A stretch of 64,000 nucleotides of DNA from WHSW01 sp963821025 (GTDB taxonomy: Bacteria > Actinomycetota > Thermoleophilia > Solirubrobacterales > 70-9): positions 620,001-684,000 of the forward strand of contig CAWGCG010000003.1 of assembly GCA_963821025.1 (NCBI GenBank), read 5' to 3'. The notes below the pieces were generated by a model that was not told where the DNA came from, made no database searches, and saw only the letters and a list, made by a program, of their open reading frames with translations. Shown here one piece after another: positions 56,628 to 64,000 of this stretch (within the stretch, counting starts at the first letter, position 1; the number at the start of each line of letters is the position of its first letter). The position numbers were made by a program, and so were the translations under genes.

Positions 56628-57449
56628 ATGACAAGCGATGATCGCCAGCGCCGACGTCCGGGCAACATCCCGCCGCCACCGGGCCCGGGCCAGGGGCTCG
56701 CCAACGAGGAAGAGCTGTTGCGCCTCTACGCGAAGAACCGCGACGAGGCGGCGCGGGAGGAGCTGGTGAACCGGTTCCTGCCCTTCGCTCGGAGCCTGGC
56801 GATGCGTTACTCGGGCGGGGTCGAGCCGAGCGAGGACTTGATCCAGGTGGCGAGCCTCGGACTGGTCGCGGCGTTGGGACGCTTCGACCCCGACCGCGGG
56901 GTCCCGTTCGCCGCCTTCGCCGGGCCTACGATTCTCGGCGAGCTACGGCGACACTTCCGCGATCGCGTCTGGACCCTGCGGGTTCCCCGCGGGTTGCAAG
57001 AGCGGATCCGCGAGGTCGAGGGGGCGATCGCCAAGCTCAGCCACGAGCTCGAGCGCTCACCGACGGTCGCCGAGATTGCAGAGCTGCTCGAGATAGGCGA
57101 GGCCGACGTGCTCGAGGCCTTCGAGGCGACCGTGGCCCGCCGCACCGTCTCCCTGGATCAGCCCTCAGCCGGCGCCGAGCCCGGCGACGAGGGGCCGATG
57201 GCCGAGCGCATCGGCGACGACGACCCGGGATTCGAGCTGGTCGACGACCGGGGGGCGATCGACGCGAGCGCCGACATCCTCGACGACACCGAGCGCGAGG
57301 TGCTGCGATTGCGGTTCGCCGAGGACCTGACCCAGTCGAAGATCGCCGAAGAGGTCGGGTACTCGCAGATGCACGTCTCGCGGATCTTGCGCCGGGCGCT
57401 CGGCAAGCTGCGCGAGTCCGCGAGCGACTATTCCGACTCGACCGGCTAG
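56628..57449 (+). CDS. RNA polymerase sigma factor, SigB/SigF (group 3) type
   Basis: A 273-residue sigma factor. Region 2 is FLPFARSLAMRYSGGVEPSE then DLIQVASLGLVAALGRFDP, region 3 is VPRGLQERIREVE with a second helical part, and region 4 HTH is IAEEVGYSQMHVSRILRRAL. This length and arrangement fit the stress- and development-related sigma-B/F/G group, which anti-sigma kinases control. ATG 56628; TATCTT is 12 nt upstream. The gene meets an RsbW-like gene tail-to-tail with a four-base overlap. Confidence 0.9.
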   Translation: MTSDDRQRRRPGNIPPPPGPGQGLANEEELLRLYAKNRDEAAREELVNRFLPFARSLAMRYSGGVEPSEDLIQVASLGLVAALGRFDPDRGVPFAAFAGPTILGELRRHFRDRVWTLRVPRGLQERIREVEGAIAKLSHELERSPTVAEIAELLEIGEADVLEAFEATVARRTVSLDQPSAGAEPGDEGPMAERIGDDDPGFELVDDRGAIDASADILDDTEREVLRLRFAEDLTQSKIAEEVGYSQMHVSRILRRALGKLRESASDYSDSTG

Positions 57450-58258
57450 TCCGAACCACCGATCCGCATCATCAGCAGCTCGCCGCCGTCGGCCGGCTCG
57501 ATCCTGACATCGTCGGCGAGAGTCTCCAGGGTCGCATCAAGGGTCGGGATCCGTAGCCCCTCGAGCAACCGGCGCCCGCCGCCCTCCTCGAGCGGGCCGA
57601 CATGCACGTTGAACGCGCCCGCCTCCTCCTTGACCGCGATCCGGGCGGTACCGCCGGGAAAACCCTTGGAGCCCTGGGCCGAGAGCGCGTCGCTGATCAG
57701 CACCGCGTCGGAGAGCTCGTCGACCGAGAGGTCGGCACGGGCTGCGAACATCGCGATCACCCGCGAGAGCACCGGCTGCAGGCTCGCCACCGGGACGTTG
57801 ATCCGAGTCTCGTCGATGCTCGCCGGGCGCGCGGCCTGGGTTCCGTTGCCATTCGGTGACACGAGTGGCACGCGCATCGTCACCCAGGTGCCGCGGCCAG
57901 GGTCGCCGCCGAGCTCGAAGCTCGTGGTCAGCGCCGCGATCAGCGGTAGCCCGAGCCGCAGGCTGCGCTGTTCGACCTCGGCCAGCGGCCGGATCCCGTC
58001 GCCGAAATCGCGGACGGTGACGGCGAGGCAGCCGGCATCCTCCCACGCGGTGACCTCCAGCAGGCCCGGCTCCACGCTGCTCGGATAGGCGTGAACGACG
58101 ACGTTCATGCACGCCTCGGTGACCACCGTCTTCAGATCGGCGACCCCGGATGCCTCCATCCCGATCGCCTCCGCGAGCCCGGCGAGCGCGTGCCGCACCA
58201 GGGGAACGTTGTCGGCGACCGCGGGTAACGCGAACTCGACTCTGGCGTCAGCGTCCAT
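57446..58258 (-). CDS. RsbW-like anti-sigma ATP-binding protein with a second degenerate domain
   Basis: A 270-residue GHKL protein. Residues 1-135 have the RsbW/SpoIIAB pattern: ATP-binding N box in LKTVVTEACMNVVVHAY, G1 box VRDFGDGI and G2-like GRGTWVTM. Residues about 140-270 repeat a similar fold without clear ATP boxes (DLSVDELSDAVLISDALSA). Such proteins bind and hold sigma-F-type factors. The convergent sigma gene (56628-57449) is an obvious candidate partner, but they are not in one operon. Confidence 0.8.
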   Translation of the reverse strand: MDADARVEFALPAVADNVPLVRHALAGLAEAIGMEASGVADLKTVVTEACMNVVVHAYPSSVEPGLLEVTAWEDAGCLAVTVRDFGDGIRPLAEVEQRSLRLGLPLIAALTTSFELGGDPGRGTWVTMRVPLVSPNGNGTQAARPASIDETRINVPVASLQPVLSRVIAMFAARADLSVDELSDAVLISDALSAQGSKGFPGGTARIAVKEEAGAFNVHVGPLEEGGGRRLLEGLRIPTLDATLETLADDVRIEPADGGELLMMRIGGSD

Positions 58259-58299
58259 CGGCGCTTTGAATACCCCCCTCGTTCTGCGACTAATCTGGC

Positions 58300-58638
58300 C
58301 TACTCGCGCTTCCAGCCACGCCGCAGGAGGCGCGACAGCCTCCCTCCGCCGACGTCGGCGCGAAAGCTGCCGGCGCCGCTCTCCGGTGGCGGCAGCCCCT
58401 GGACGTCGCCCGGCGCGATCGTCAGCGTTACCCCGCGCTCGGCGGTCCGGCGGACCTCGGGGGCGTCGACGAAGTGCACCGTGCCGTCGACCGCCTCGAG
58501 CACGATTCCGTCGAGGATGTGCTCGCGATAGTTGTCGACGACCTGTCGCACCTTGCCGACCTCGGTCCCGTCGGCGGCGTACACCGGCGTCCCCGGCGGG
58601 ACGGCCGAATAGTGGATCGCGCTGCCGTCGTCGACCAT
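58300..58638 (-). CDS. PRC-barrel-like protein
   Basis: A 112-residue protein with VPPGTPVYAADGTEVGKVRQ then VVDNYREHILDGIVLE, a PRC-barrel-type beta segment that often binds RNA or proteins, and a basic C-terminus (LSRLLRRGWKRE). TATGCT lies exactly 6 nt before ATG 58638, a leaderless pattern, which favours this start over GTG 58659. Function unknown. Confidence 0.65.
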   Translation of the reverse strand: MVDDGSAIHYSAVPPGTPVYAADGTEVGKVRQVVDNYREHILDGIVLEAVDGTVHFVDAPEVRRTAERGVTLTIAPGDVQGLPPPESGAGSFRADVGGGRLSRLLRRGWKRE

Positions 58639-58644
58639 CCTCAA

Positions 58645-58650
58645 AGCATA
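58645..58650 (-). promoter_or_regulatory. -10 hexamer of the PRC-barrel gene
   Basis: TATGCT on the minus strand, 6 nt from the ATG, matches the standard position for a leaderless promoter. Confidence 0.45.
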
Positions 58651-58675
58651 GATCGCCACGGATGCTCCACCGACG

Positions 58676-58724
58676 GCCGAGCGGCAGGAAACGTGGCGTC
58701 AGCCCACGAAATCTGCCGCTCGGC
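58676..58724. promoter_or_regulatory. Long two-stem hairpin in a divergent intergenic region
   Basis: GCCGAGCGGCAG (58676-58687) and CTGCCGCTCGGC (58713-58724) are perfect inverted copies. Inside, CGTGG (58692-58696) and CCACG (58704-58708) pair again, separated by matching GAAA and AAAT internal loops. This is a structured element, either an operator or an RNA, between divergent genes. No known family recognised. Confidence 0.55.
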
Positions 58725-58793
58725 GCTCAGAGGCGCGCCGTTTCGCCGATCGGCCATGCGTTCGCGGGCGCGGCGGCGCATAGGTTGTCTCCT

Positions 58794-59198
58794 GTGAGCG
58801 GGTACTCCGGAACGCCGCTGCCGCGCAAGCTCGGGATCAAGGAGGGTGCGGCGGTCGCCTTCCCGGGCGCGCCCGCCGAGTTCACCGCGGCGCTCGGCGC
58901 GCTCCCCGACGGGGTTGTCATAAGACGGCGCACGCTCGGCCCGCTCGACGTGGTGGTCGCCTTCTTCGTTCGGGCGCGCGAGCTCGACCGACGGCTCGAG
59001 CGGCTGGTACGGACGATCTACCCTGACGGCGGTCTCTGGATCGCCTGGCCGAAGCGCTCCTCGGGGCTCGCCACCGACCTCACCGAGGACGTGGTTCGCG
59101 AGCTCGTGCTGCCGCTCGGGCTCGTCGACAACAAGGTCTGCGCGATCGACACGACCTGGTCAGGGCTGCGGCTCGTCCACCGAGTGGAGAACCGCTAA
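58794..59198 (+). CDS. DUF3052 family protein
   Basis: A 134-residue protein. It opens SGTPLPRKLGIKEGAAVAFP, has the core VVVAFFVRARELDRRLERLV, TIYPDGGLWIAWPKRSSGLA, and ends VCAIDTTWSGLRLVHRVE. This matches DUF3052, conserved in actinobacteria with unknown role. TAGGTT is 7 nt before GTG 58794. Its final four bases overlap the end of the convergent hydrolase gene. Confidence 0.85.
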   Translation: MSGYSGTPLPRKLGIKEGAAVAFPGAPAEFTAALGALPDGVVIRRRTLGPLDVVVAFFVRARELDRRLERLVRTIYPDGGLWIAWPKRSSGLATDLTEDVVRELVLPLGLVDNKVCAIDTTWSGLRLVHRVENR

Positions 59199-60055
59199 TC
59201 GGCGAGTCGCCGGGCGACGTCCTCGCGCTCGCAAAAGGCGGCGATCTCTCGCGAGAGGCGCCCGCCCTGCCAGGCGAGCGGCGAAGCACCTCGCTCTTCG
59301 CTGATCAGGATCGCCCGCGGCAGGACCTGCGCCCAGGCCTCGGCGATCGCGTGGGGGTGGCCCGGATCGGCGTCGTCGTGGCTGGCGACCACCAGCGCCG
59401 GCAGGTCGCAGAAGGCGAGCTCGGAGAGATCGTCGAAGGGAGTCGAGCGGGGAACCTCTCGGAGCGCGCGGGCGACCGCATCGGGGTGTCGGTGGATCGA
59501 GAGTCGTTCGCGGGTGATCCGGAGGATGGTTTCGCGCCACTTCGGCTCGAGCCCGCGGTCGAAGGCCTCGAGGAAGCCGTTGACTCCCCGCCGCCCGAGC
59601 CCGTCGGCGAGCCGGTCCCAGTAGGCGAGCGATTCGGCGCTCGGCGGACCGCCGATCGCCGCCGGACCGATGGCGACGATCGCCGCGACCGTGTCGGGAT
59701 GGGCGAGCGCGTAAGCCGCCAGCGTGTGGGCTCCCATCGAGTGCCCGGCGAGCACGCACCGATGGCCCCCGGCGAGCTGGTCGATGAGACCGCCGAGGTC
59801 GGCGGCGAGCTCGGTGTAGGAATAGCCCCGGTTCGGGGGTGCGGGATCGGATTCGCCGTGTCCACGGGCGTCGTAGGCGAGCGTGCGAAAGCCGCGACGG
59901 GGCAGCACGCGCGACCCGTGGACGACGTAGCGACGTGATGCCGTGAGCCCGTGCAGGAGCACCACCGGGGGTCCCTCCCCCGTGGCCTCGCCGGCGATCT
60001 CCTGCCCGTCGAGCTCGAGGGTGAACGGTTGCGGCTCCGGTGCAGCGGTGCTCAA
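59195..60055 (-). CDS. Alpha/beta-hydrolase
   Basis: A 286-residue alpha/beta-fold hydrolase. VVLLHGLTASRRYVVHG gives the HG oxyanion strand, YDARGHGESDPA follows, GHSMGAHTLAAYAL holds the nucleophile Ser, and DDADPGHPHAIAE includes the late acid/His region. A TTG start at 60055 overlaps the stop of the peroxiredoxin gene, so they are coupled. Substrate unknown. Confidence 0.8.
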   Translation of the reverse strand: MSTAAPEPQPFTLELDGQEIAGEATGEGPPVVLLHGLTASRRYVVHGSRVLPRRGFRTLAYDARGHGESDPAPPNRGYSYTELAADLGGLIDQLAGGHRCVLAGHSMGAHTLAAYALAHPDTVAAIVAIGPAAIGGPPSAESLAYWDRLADGLGRRGVNGFLEAFDRGLEPKWRETILRITRERLSIHRHPDAVARALREVPRSTPFDDLSELAFCDLPALVVASHDDADPGHPHAIAEAWAQVLPRAILISEERGASPLAWQGGRLSREIAAFCEREDVARRLAD

Positions 60056-60519
60056 GCCGCCGCCCCGCGGGCGAGCGTCAGCGCTCCCGCGAGGTGCTCG
60101 ACGTCCTTGTAGCCCAGGCCCAGCAGGGCAACGTGGCGGTAGCGGACGAGGCCGTCCGGGTCGATGATGAAGATCGAGCGCCGGACCATGCCTCCCGGGC
60201 CGAGCACGCCGTAGGCCCGGGCGATCTCGTGGTCGGGATCGGCGAGCAGCGGAACCGTGAGGCCGTGCTCGGCGGCGAAGCGGTCGTGCGAGCTCACCGA
60301 CTGCGGCGAGATCCCGAGGACGACGGCGTCGAGGTCGTCGAGATGGTCGGCGGCGTCGCGATAAGAGCAGAACTGGCGCGTGCAGACCGGGGTGAAGTCG
60401 CCCGGGTAGAAGGCGAGGATCGTCCAGCGCCCGCGGTGGTCACCGAGCCTGTAGGTCCTGCCGCCGGTCCCAGGGAGCGCGAACTCGGGGGCCCGGTCGC
60501 CGATCTCGATTCGCGTCAT
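60052..60519 (-). CDS. Peroxiredoxin (AhpC/TSA, BCP/AhpE type)
   Basis: A 155-residue peroxidase. The peroxidatic Cys is in YPGDFTPVCTRQFCSYRD, with a second Cys five residues later, as in atypical 2-Cys BCP-type enzymes. WTILAFYPGDF and SIFIIDPDGLVRYRHV complete the thioredoxin fold. It reduces H2O2 and organic peroxides. It overlaps the hydrolase gene by four bases. Confidence 0.88.
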   Translation of the reverse strand: MTRIEIGDRAPEFALPGTGGRTYRLGDHRGRWTILAFYPGDFTPVCTRQFCSYRDAADHLDDLDAVVLGISPQSVSSHDRFAAEHGLTVPLLADPDHEIARAYGVLGPGGMVRRSIFIIDPDGLVRYRHVALLGLGYKDVEHLAGALTLARGAAA

Positions 60520-60552
60520 CGTGCGCGAGCCTAGCGAGCGCCTGTGGAGGCC

Positions 60553-61230
60553 TCAGCCCGCGTCGATCGCGATGCTGTCGATGAGCACCGTCCGGGTCGG
60601 GCGGTCGGTGGCCGGGTCGCCGAGCCGGCCGATTGCCTTGACCACGTGAAGGCCCTTGCGGACCTGTCCGAGGACCGCGGAGTCGGCAGGCAATCCGGCA
60701 TCGGCGGGCGCGGTGACGATGAAGAACTGGCTGCCGGAGGTGCCGGGCGGCTCGACCGCGGTCTTCGCCATCGCCACCAGCCCGGTGCGGTAGGTGGTCC
60801 GTTGCGGCGGCGGCTCTCGCACCGAGTAACCGGGACCGCCCGAGCCCGCCAGGGTCGGGTCCGCGCCCTTCGGGTCGCCTCCCTGGATCACGAATCCGGG
60901 AACTATGCGGTGAAAGACGGTGTCGTCGTAAAAGCCCTGACGGGCGAGGAAGGCGAACGAGTTGGCGGTCGCCGGCGAGCGCTTGGTATCGAGCTCGATC
61001 ACGAACTCGCCACAGCTGGTCTGCACGGTCGCCGTCGCCGGCTGATCGGGCTCCAGCACCTTCGAGGGCTTCTTGAACTCGAGCTCCTTCGGCGCCGGCG
61101 CGTCGACCTCGGCGCAATCGCCACCCGCCGTGGCCGCGGCGGTCGAGGTCTCCTCGTCGTCACCGCAGGAGGCCAAGCCAAGGCCGAGGACGACCAGCAG
61201 CGCAATCAGGAGCGGGCCGGGGCGAGGCAT
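60553..61230 (-). CDS. Cyclophilin-type peptidyl-prolyl isomerase lipoprotein
   Basis: A 225-residue exported protein. The lipobox is LGLASC (Cys about 22). After an acidic linker, the cyclophilin domain (about 70-220) has VFHRIVPGFVIQGGDPKG, SGSQFFIVTA and VLGQVRKGLHVV. It isomerises Xaa-Pro bonds outside the membrane. The ATG at 61230 has TAGCTT (61239-61244, minus strand) 8 nt upstream. Confidence 0.9.
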   Translation of the reverse strand: MPRPGPLLIALLVVLGLGLASCGDDEETSTAAATAGGDCAEVDAPAPKELEFKKPSKVLEPDQPATATVQTSCGEFVIELDTKRSPATANSFAFLARQGFYDDTVFHRIVPGFVIQGGDPKGADPTLAGSGGPGYSVREPPPQRTTYRTGLVAMAKTAVEPPGTSGSQFFIVTAPADAGLPADSAVLGQVRKGLHVVKAIGRLGDPATDRPTRTVLIDSIAIDAG

Positions 61231-61254
61231 GGAGCCGAAAGCTAGCGGCTTGGC

Positions 61255-61917
61255 ATGATGGCTCCGATGGCTCCGGCGAACACGATCCCGGCCCGGATCA
61301 GGGCGGTCGGGCGCCTGCTCAACGCCACCGTCACCCGGGCGCCATGGCTGTGGCCGGCCCTGCGCCCGGCGGTTCAACGGTTCTTCGATCGCTCGGCCCC
61401 TGGCTGGGATGAGCGCACCTCGGCCGGCTCATTCGACCACCTGCGCGGCCTCGCGGCGGCGACGCCGGCGATCGACGCAGAACCCGAGCGCGTCCTCGAC
61501 CTCGGTACCGGTACCGGAGAGGCGGCGCTGTTCCTGGCCCGCGAGTACCCGCGCGCGAGCGTTCGCGGCGTCGACATCTCCGGGGAGATGATCCGCGCCG
61601 CGCGCGCCAAGGTCGGCCTCGATCCCGACGGGCGGATCGCTTTCAAGGTCGCCGACGCCGGCGCGCTTCCCTACGGTGACGGATCGTTCGATCTCGTCGC
61701 CCAGGTCAACATGCCGCCGTTCTTCGCCGAGATCGGCCGTGTACTGCGCCCGGGCGGACATGTGATCGTGGTCGCGTCGAGCGGCGCGGCGACGCCCTTC
61801 TACACCCCGGTCGCCGTGCTCGAGCGTGGGTTTCGCCGGCGCGAGATCGAGCCGCTGGCGAGCGGCGAGGCCGGAACCGCGACCTGGTTCGTCGCCCGCC
61901 GCTCCGCGGCCATCTAG
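61255..61917 (+). CDS. SAM-dependent methyltransferase
   Basis: A 220-residue class I methyltransferase. Motif I is VLDLGTGTGEAALFLAREYP, the acidic motif is GVDISGEMI, KVADAGALPYGDGSFDLVAQ is motif II/III, and LRPGGHVIVVAS is motif IV. A long helical N-terminus with RFFDRSAPGWDERTSAGSFD is present. ATG 61255 or the nearby ATGs at 61258 and 61267. Acceptor unknown. Confidence 0.8.
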   Translation: MMAPMAPANTIPARIRAVGRLLNATVTRAPWLWPALRPAVQRFFDRSAPGWDERTSAGSFDHLRGLAAATPAIDAEPERVLDLGTGTGEAALFLAREYPRASVRGVDISGEMIRAARAKVGLDPDGRIAFKVADAGALPYGDGSFDLVAQVNMPPFFAEIGRVLRPGGHVIVVASSGAATPFYTPVAVLERGFRRREIEPLASGEAGTATWFVARRSAAI

Positions 61918-61930
61918 CCTGCGCCCGACG

Positions 61931-62815
61931 ATGGTGGCCGCCGATCCACATCTGCTGCTCGTCAACCCCGCGGCCGGAGGCGGCCGCCGCACCGCCGAGC
62001 TGCTGCCCCGCGCCGAGCACGCCCTGCGTGAGCACCGGGTCGATTACCGGCTCGTGTTCACCGAGGGCCTCGAGCACGGCCGCGCCGAGGCCCGCGCGGC
62101 GGCCGCGGCGGGCGAGACCTGCGTCGTGATGAGCGGCGACGGCCTGATCGGCCAGGTCGGCGGCGTGCTCGCCGGCACCGGGGCGCCGCTCGGCGTGATC
62201 CCCGGCGGGCGCGGCAACGACCTCGCCCGGGTGCTCGGGATCCCGACCGAGGTCGAAAGCGCCGTCGCGGTCCTGGCCGCGGCGCGAACCCGCGAGATCG
62301 ACGTCGGCGAGGTCAACGGCGAGCGCTTCCTCTGCATCGCAAGCTGCGGCTTCGACTCCGATGCCAACCGGATCGCCAACGAGGCGAAGTGGATCCGCGG
62401 CAGGCTCGTCTACGCCTACGCTGCTCTGCGCGCGCTCGTCGCCTGGAAGCCTGCCCGGTTCACGCTCACGTTCGGCGGCGAGCGGCGGCAGCTGAGCGGC
62501 TACACCGTCGCCGCCGCCAACAGCAAGGCCTACGGCGGCGGCATGTACGCGGCGCCCGATGCCGAGATCGACGATGGCGTACTCGACATCGGCGCCAGCG
62601 GCAACGTCGGCAAGCTTCGCTTCCTGCGTGGCTTGGCGAAGATCTTCGACGGCGAGCACCTCGAGCTGCTCGAGGTGCAGGTGTGGCGAGCGGCCGAGGT
62701 GACGATCGAGGCCGATCGGCCGTTCGCGGTATACGCCGACGGCGAACATCTCGCCGAGCTGCCGGCGACCGTACGCGTGCTCCCGCGGGCGCTGCGCGTG
62801 ATCGTGCCTCGATGA
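61931..62815 (+). CDS. Diacylglycerol/lipid kinase family protein (YegS/DgkB-like)
   Basis: A 294-residue DAGK-catalytic-domain protein. LLLVNPAAGGGRRTAE is the nucleotide entry, VVMSGDGLIGQVGGVL replaces the standard GGDGT motif, and GVIPGGRGNDLARVLGIP follows. A beta-sandwich C-terminal domain (GDVNGERFLC-like, NSKAYGGGMYAAP) completes it. It phosphorylates a lipid such as diacylglycerol. It overlaps murT by four bases (ATGA) and TAGCCT lies 10 nt before the start. Confidence 0.82.
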   Translation: MVAADPHLLLVNPAAGGGRRTAELLPRAEHALREHRVDYRLVFTEGLEHGRAEARAAAAAGETCVVMSGDGLIGQVGGVLAGTGAPLGVIPGGRGNDLARVLGIPTEVESAVAVLAAARTREIDVGEVNGERFLCIASCGFDSDANRIANEAKWIRGRLVYAYAALRALVAWKPARFTLTFGGERRQLSGYTVAAANSKAYGGGMYAAPDAEIDDGVLDIGASGNVGKLRFLRGLAKIFDGEHLELLEVQVWRAAEVTIEADRPFAVYADGEHLAELPATVRVLPRALRVIVPR

Positions 62816-64000
62816 GCACCGGGTTTCGCGCCAAGCTCTCGCTCGCACGCGCCACCGGAGCACTCAGCCGGCGCAGCGGTCGCGGCGGCGGCACCACCCT
62901 CCCGGGGCGGCTGCTGCTGCGCCTCGCCCCCGACGCGGTCGAGCGGCTCGGCGCCGGGCTCGCCGACGGTTCGACGATCGTCAGCGCGACGAACGGCAAG
63001 ACGACGACCGCCGGCATGCTCGCCGCGGCGCTGCGTGCGGCGGGTCGCGATCCGGTGCACAATCGCGCCGGTTCCAACATGAGCTGGGGCGTGGCGACGG
63101 CGCTGCTCGAACAGCGCGGCAGCGAAGGGCTGTTCGAGGTCGACGAGGCCTGGCTGCCGCAGATGGTCGCCGCGCTCGATCCCCGACTGGTGGTGCTCTC
63201 GAACCTGTTTCGCGACCAGCTCGACCGCTACGGAGAGCTCGAGCGGCTCGCCGACGACTGGGCGAGGATGGTCTCCGAGCGCGCCGGGCACAGCGGCTTC
63301 GTCCTCAACGCCGACGACCCGCTCGTCGCCGACCTCGGGCGGGATCACGAGCTTCGCCGTCGCGAGGGCGTCACCTACTTCGGGATCGAGGACCCCTCGC
63401 AGGCGCTGCCCGAGCTCCAGCACGCCCACGACGCCAAGCACTGCCGCCGCTGCGGCTCGCCGTATGTCTATGAGCGGGCCTTCGTCGGACACCTGGGGCA
63501 CTACCGCTGCCCGACTTGCACGGCCGGACGCCCGGAGCCCGACGTCGCTGCGACCGAAATCGAGCTGCGCGGCATGGAGGGCTCGCGGACCACCGTCCGC
63601 ACCCCCGCCGGATCGGCCGTGCTCGAGCTCCCCCTCCCCGGGCTCTACAACGTCTACAACGCTCTGGCGGCGCTGAGCGCGGCGCTGCGTCTCGGGGTCG
63701 AGCTGAACACCGCGGTCCGCGGACTGGCCGGCGTCGAGGCCGTGTTCGGGCGGGTCGAGACGATCGAGGTCGAAGGGGTCGCGGTCTCGATCTTGCTGAT
63801 CAAGAATCCGGTCGGCGCCAACGAGGTCCTGAGGACGTTGCGACTGGAGGCGGCTCGGGCCGGCACCGGCGAGGATCCGAGAATCGACCTCTGGATCGCG
63901 CTCAACGACCGGATCGCCGACGGTCGCGACATCTCCTGGATCTGGGACGCCGACTTCGAGCTGCTCAGCGGCGCGGTGCGCGCGATCGTCTGCTCGGGGA
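62812..64000 (+). CDS. murT: Lipid II isoglutaminyl synthase subunit MurT (partial, runs off the end)
   Basis: The first 396 codons are in the window, and the gene continues past base 64000. The Mur-ligase ATP site is STIVSATNGKTTTAGMLAAA, then HNRAGSNMSWGVATAL. A Cys4 zinc ribbon (CRRCG...YRCPTC) lies mid-protein as in MurT, and IKNPVGANEVL is the MurT/GatD-type region. MurT with GatD amidates the D-Glu of lipid II. The partner gatD is expected downstream. The overlap with the lipid kinase suggests one message. Confidence 0.92.
   Translation, partial: MSTGFRAKLSLARATGALSRRSGRGGGTTLPGRLLLRLAPDAVERLGAGLADGSTIVSATNGKTTTAGMLAAALRAAGRDPVHNRAGSNMSWGVATALLEQRGSEGLFEVDEAWLPQMVAALDPRLVVLSNLFRDQLDRYGELERLADDWARMVSERAGHSGFVLNADDPLVADLGRDHELRRREGVTYFGIEDPSQALPELQHAHDAKHCRRCGSPYVYERAFVGHLGHYRCPTCTAGRPEPDVAATEIELRGMEGSRTTVRTPAGSAVLELPLPGLYNVYNALAALSAALRLGVELNTAVRGLAGVEAVFGRVETIEVEGVAVSILLIKNPVGANEVLRTLRLEAARAGTGEDPRIDLWIALNDRIADGRDISWIWDADFELLSGAVRAIVCSG

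Overview
This is a GC-rich stretch from an actinobacterium. The best guess is the class Thermoleophilia (order Solirubrobacterales or a relative). The reasons are consistently G/C-ending codons, many GTG and TTG starts, GTGA/ATGA stop-start overlaps, a single-motif RsiG-like protein followed by FHA-domain and FtsR-type MerR genes, a BTAD regulator fused to a solute-binding protein, and secreted proteins with thrombospondin-3-like calcium repeats. The genus cannot be told from the sequence alone. No rRNA, tRNA or CRISPR array was recognised.

Region 1 (1-6762) is core housekeeping: the end of lspA, an RluA-family pseudouridine synthase, rpsB-tsf, an unexpected secreted glycoside-hydrolase-like gene, pyrH-frr, a terminator inside a 63-bp repeat, then uppS-cdsA. 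Region 2 (6772-10567) holds a 1129-residue membrane regulator (winged helix, BTAD, one membrane helix, seven-blade propeller, family-5 solute-binding protein). It is divergent from a tiny membrane protein. Region 3 (10564-13643) is a type-IV AP endonuclease followed by dxr-rseP.

Region 4 (about 13650-20900) looks like an island between rseP and the fadD-like/ispG genes. It has locally lower GC and several small orphan genes: a short HTH protein, a Cys-rich zinc-binding ORF without a normal start, a DnaJ-type zinc finger and unknown proteins. It also carries scars: a receiver-domain fragment fused to a tyrosine-recombinase tail, a frameshifted SnoaL-like gene and a SEC-C tail. Region 5 (20926-24556) is an acyl-CoA ligase, ispG and a VOC protein.

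Region 6 (24570-30096) is a surface-glycan or glycolipid block: two multi-membrane glycosyltransferase-like proteins, a methyltransferase, GtrA and a GT2 enzyme, with overlapping convergent ends. Region 7 (30143-37628) has proS, a CDP-alcohol phosphatidyltransferase, an rsiG-FHA-ftsR signalling cluster, an AGPS-like flavoenzyme, an HTH-membrane-RskA-like protein and a thioesterase. Region 8 (37637-47013) has nadE, secreted hydrolases, a multicopper oxidase paired with a cupredoxin, and a wax ester/DGAT enzyme.

Region 9 (47134-64000) has ccdA with a thioredoxin-TPR protein, yqgE, a flavin monooxygenase, FUSC and Na+/H+ transporters, dinB under an apparent LexA box with a broken yjbR behind it, a SigB/SigF-type sigma factor tail-to-tail with an RsbW-like kinase, DUF3052, a hydrolase, a peroxiredoxin, a cyclophilin lipoprotein, a lipid kinase and murT, which runs off the window. 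Many genes have a TAnnnT hexamer 6-12 nt before the start codon and no clear Shine-Dalgarno, so leaderless or near-leaderless transcription is probably common.
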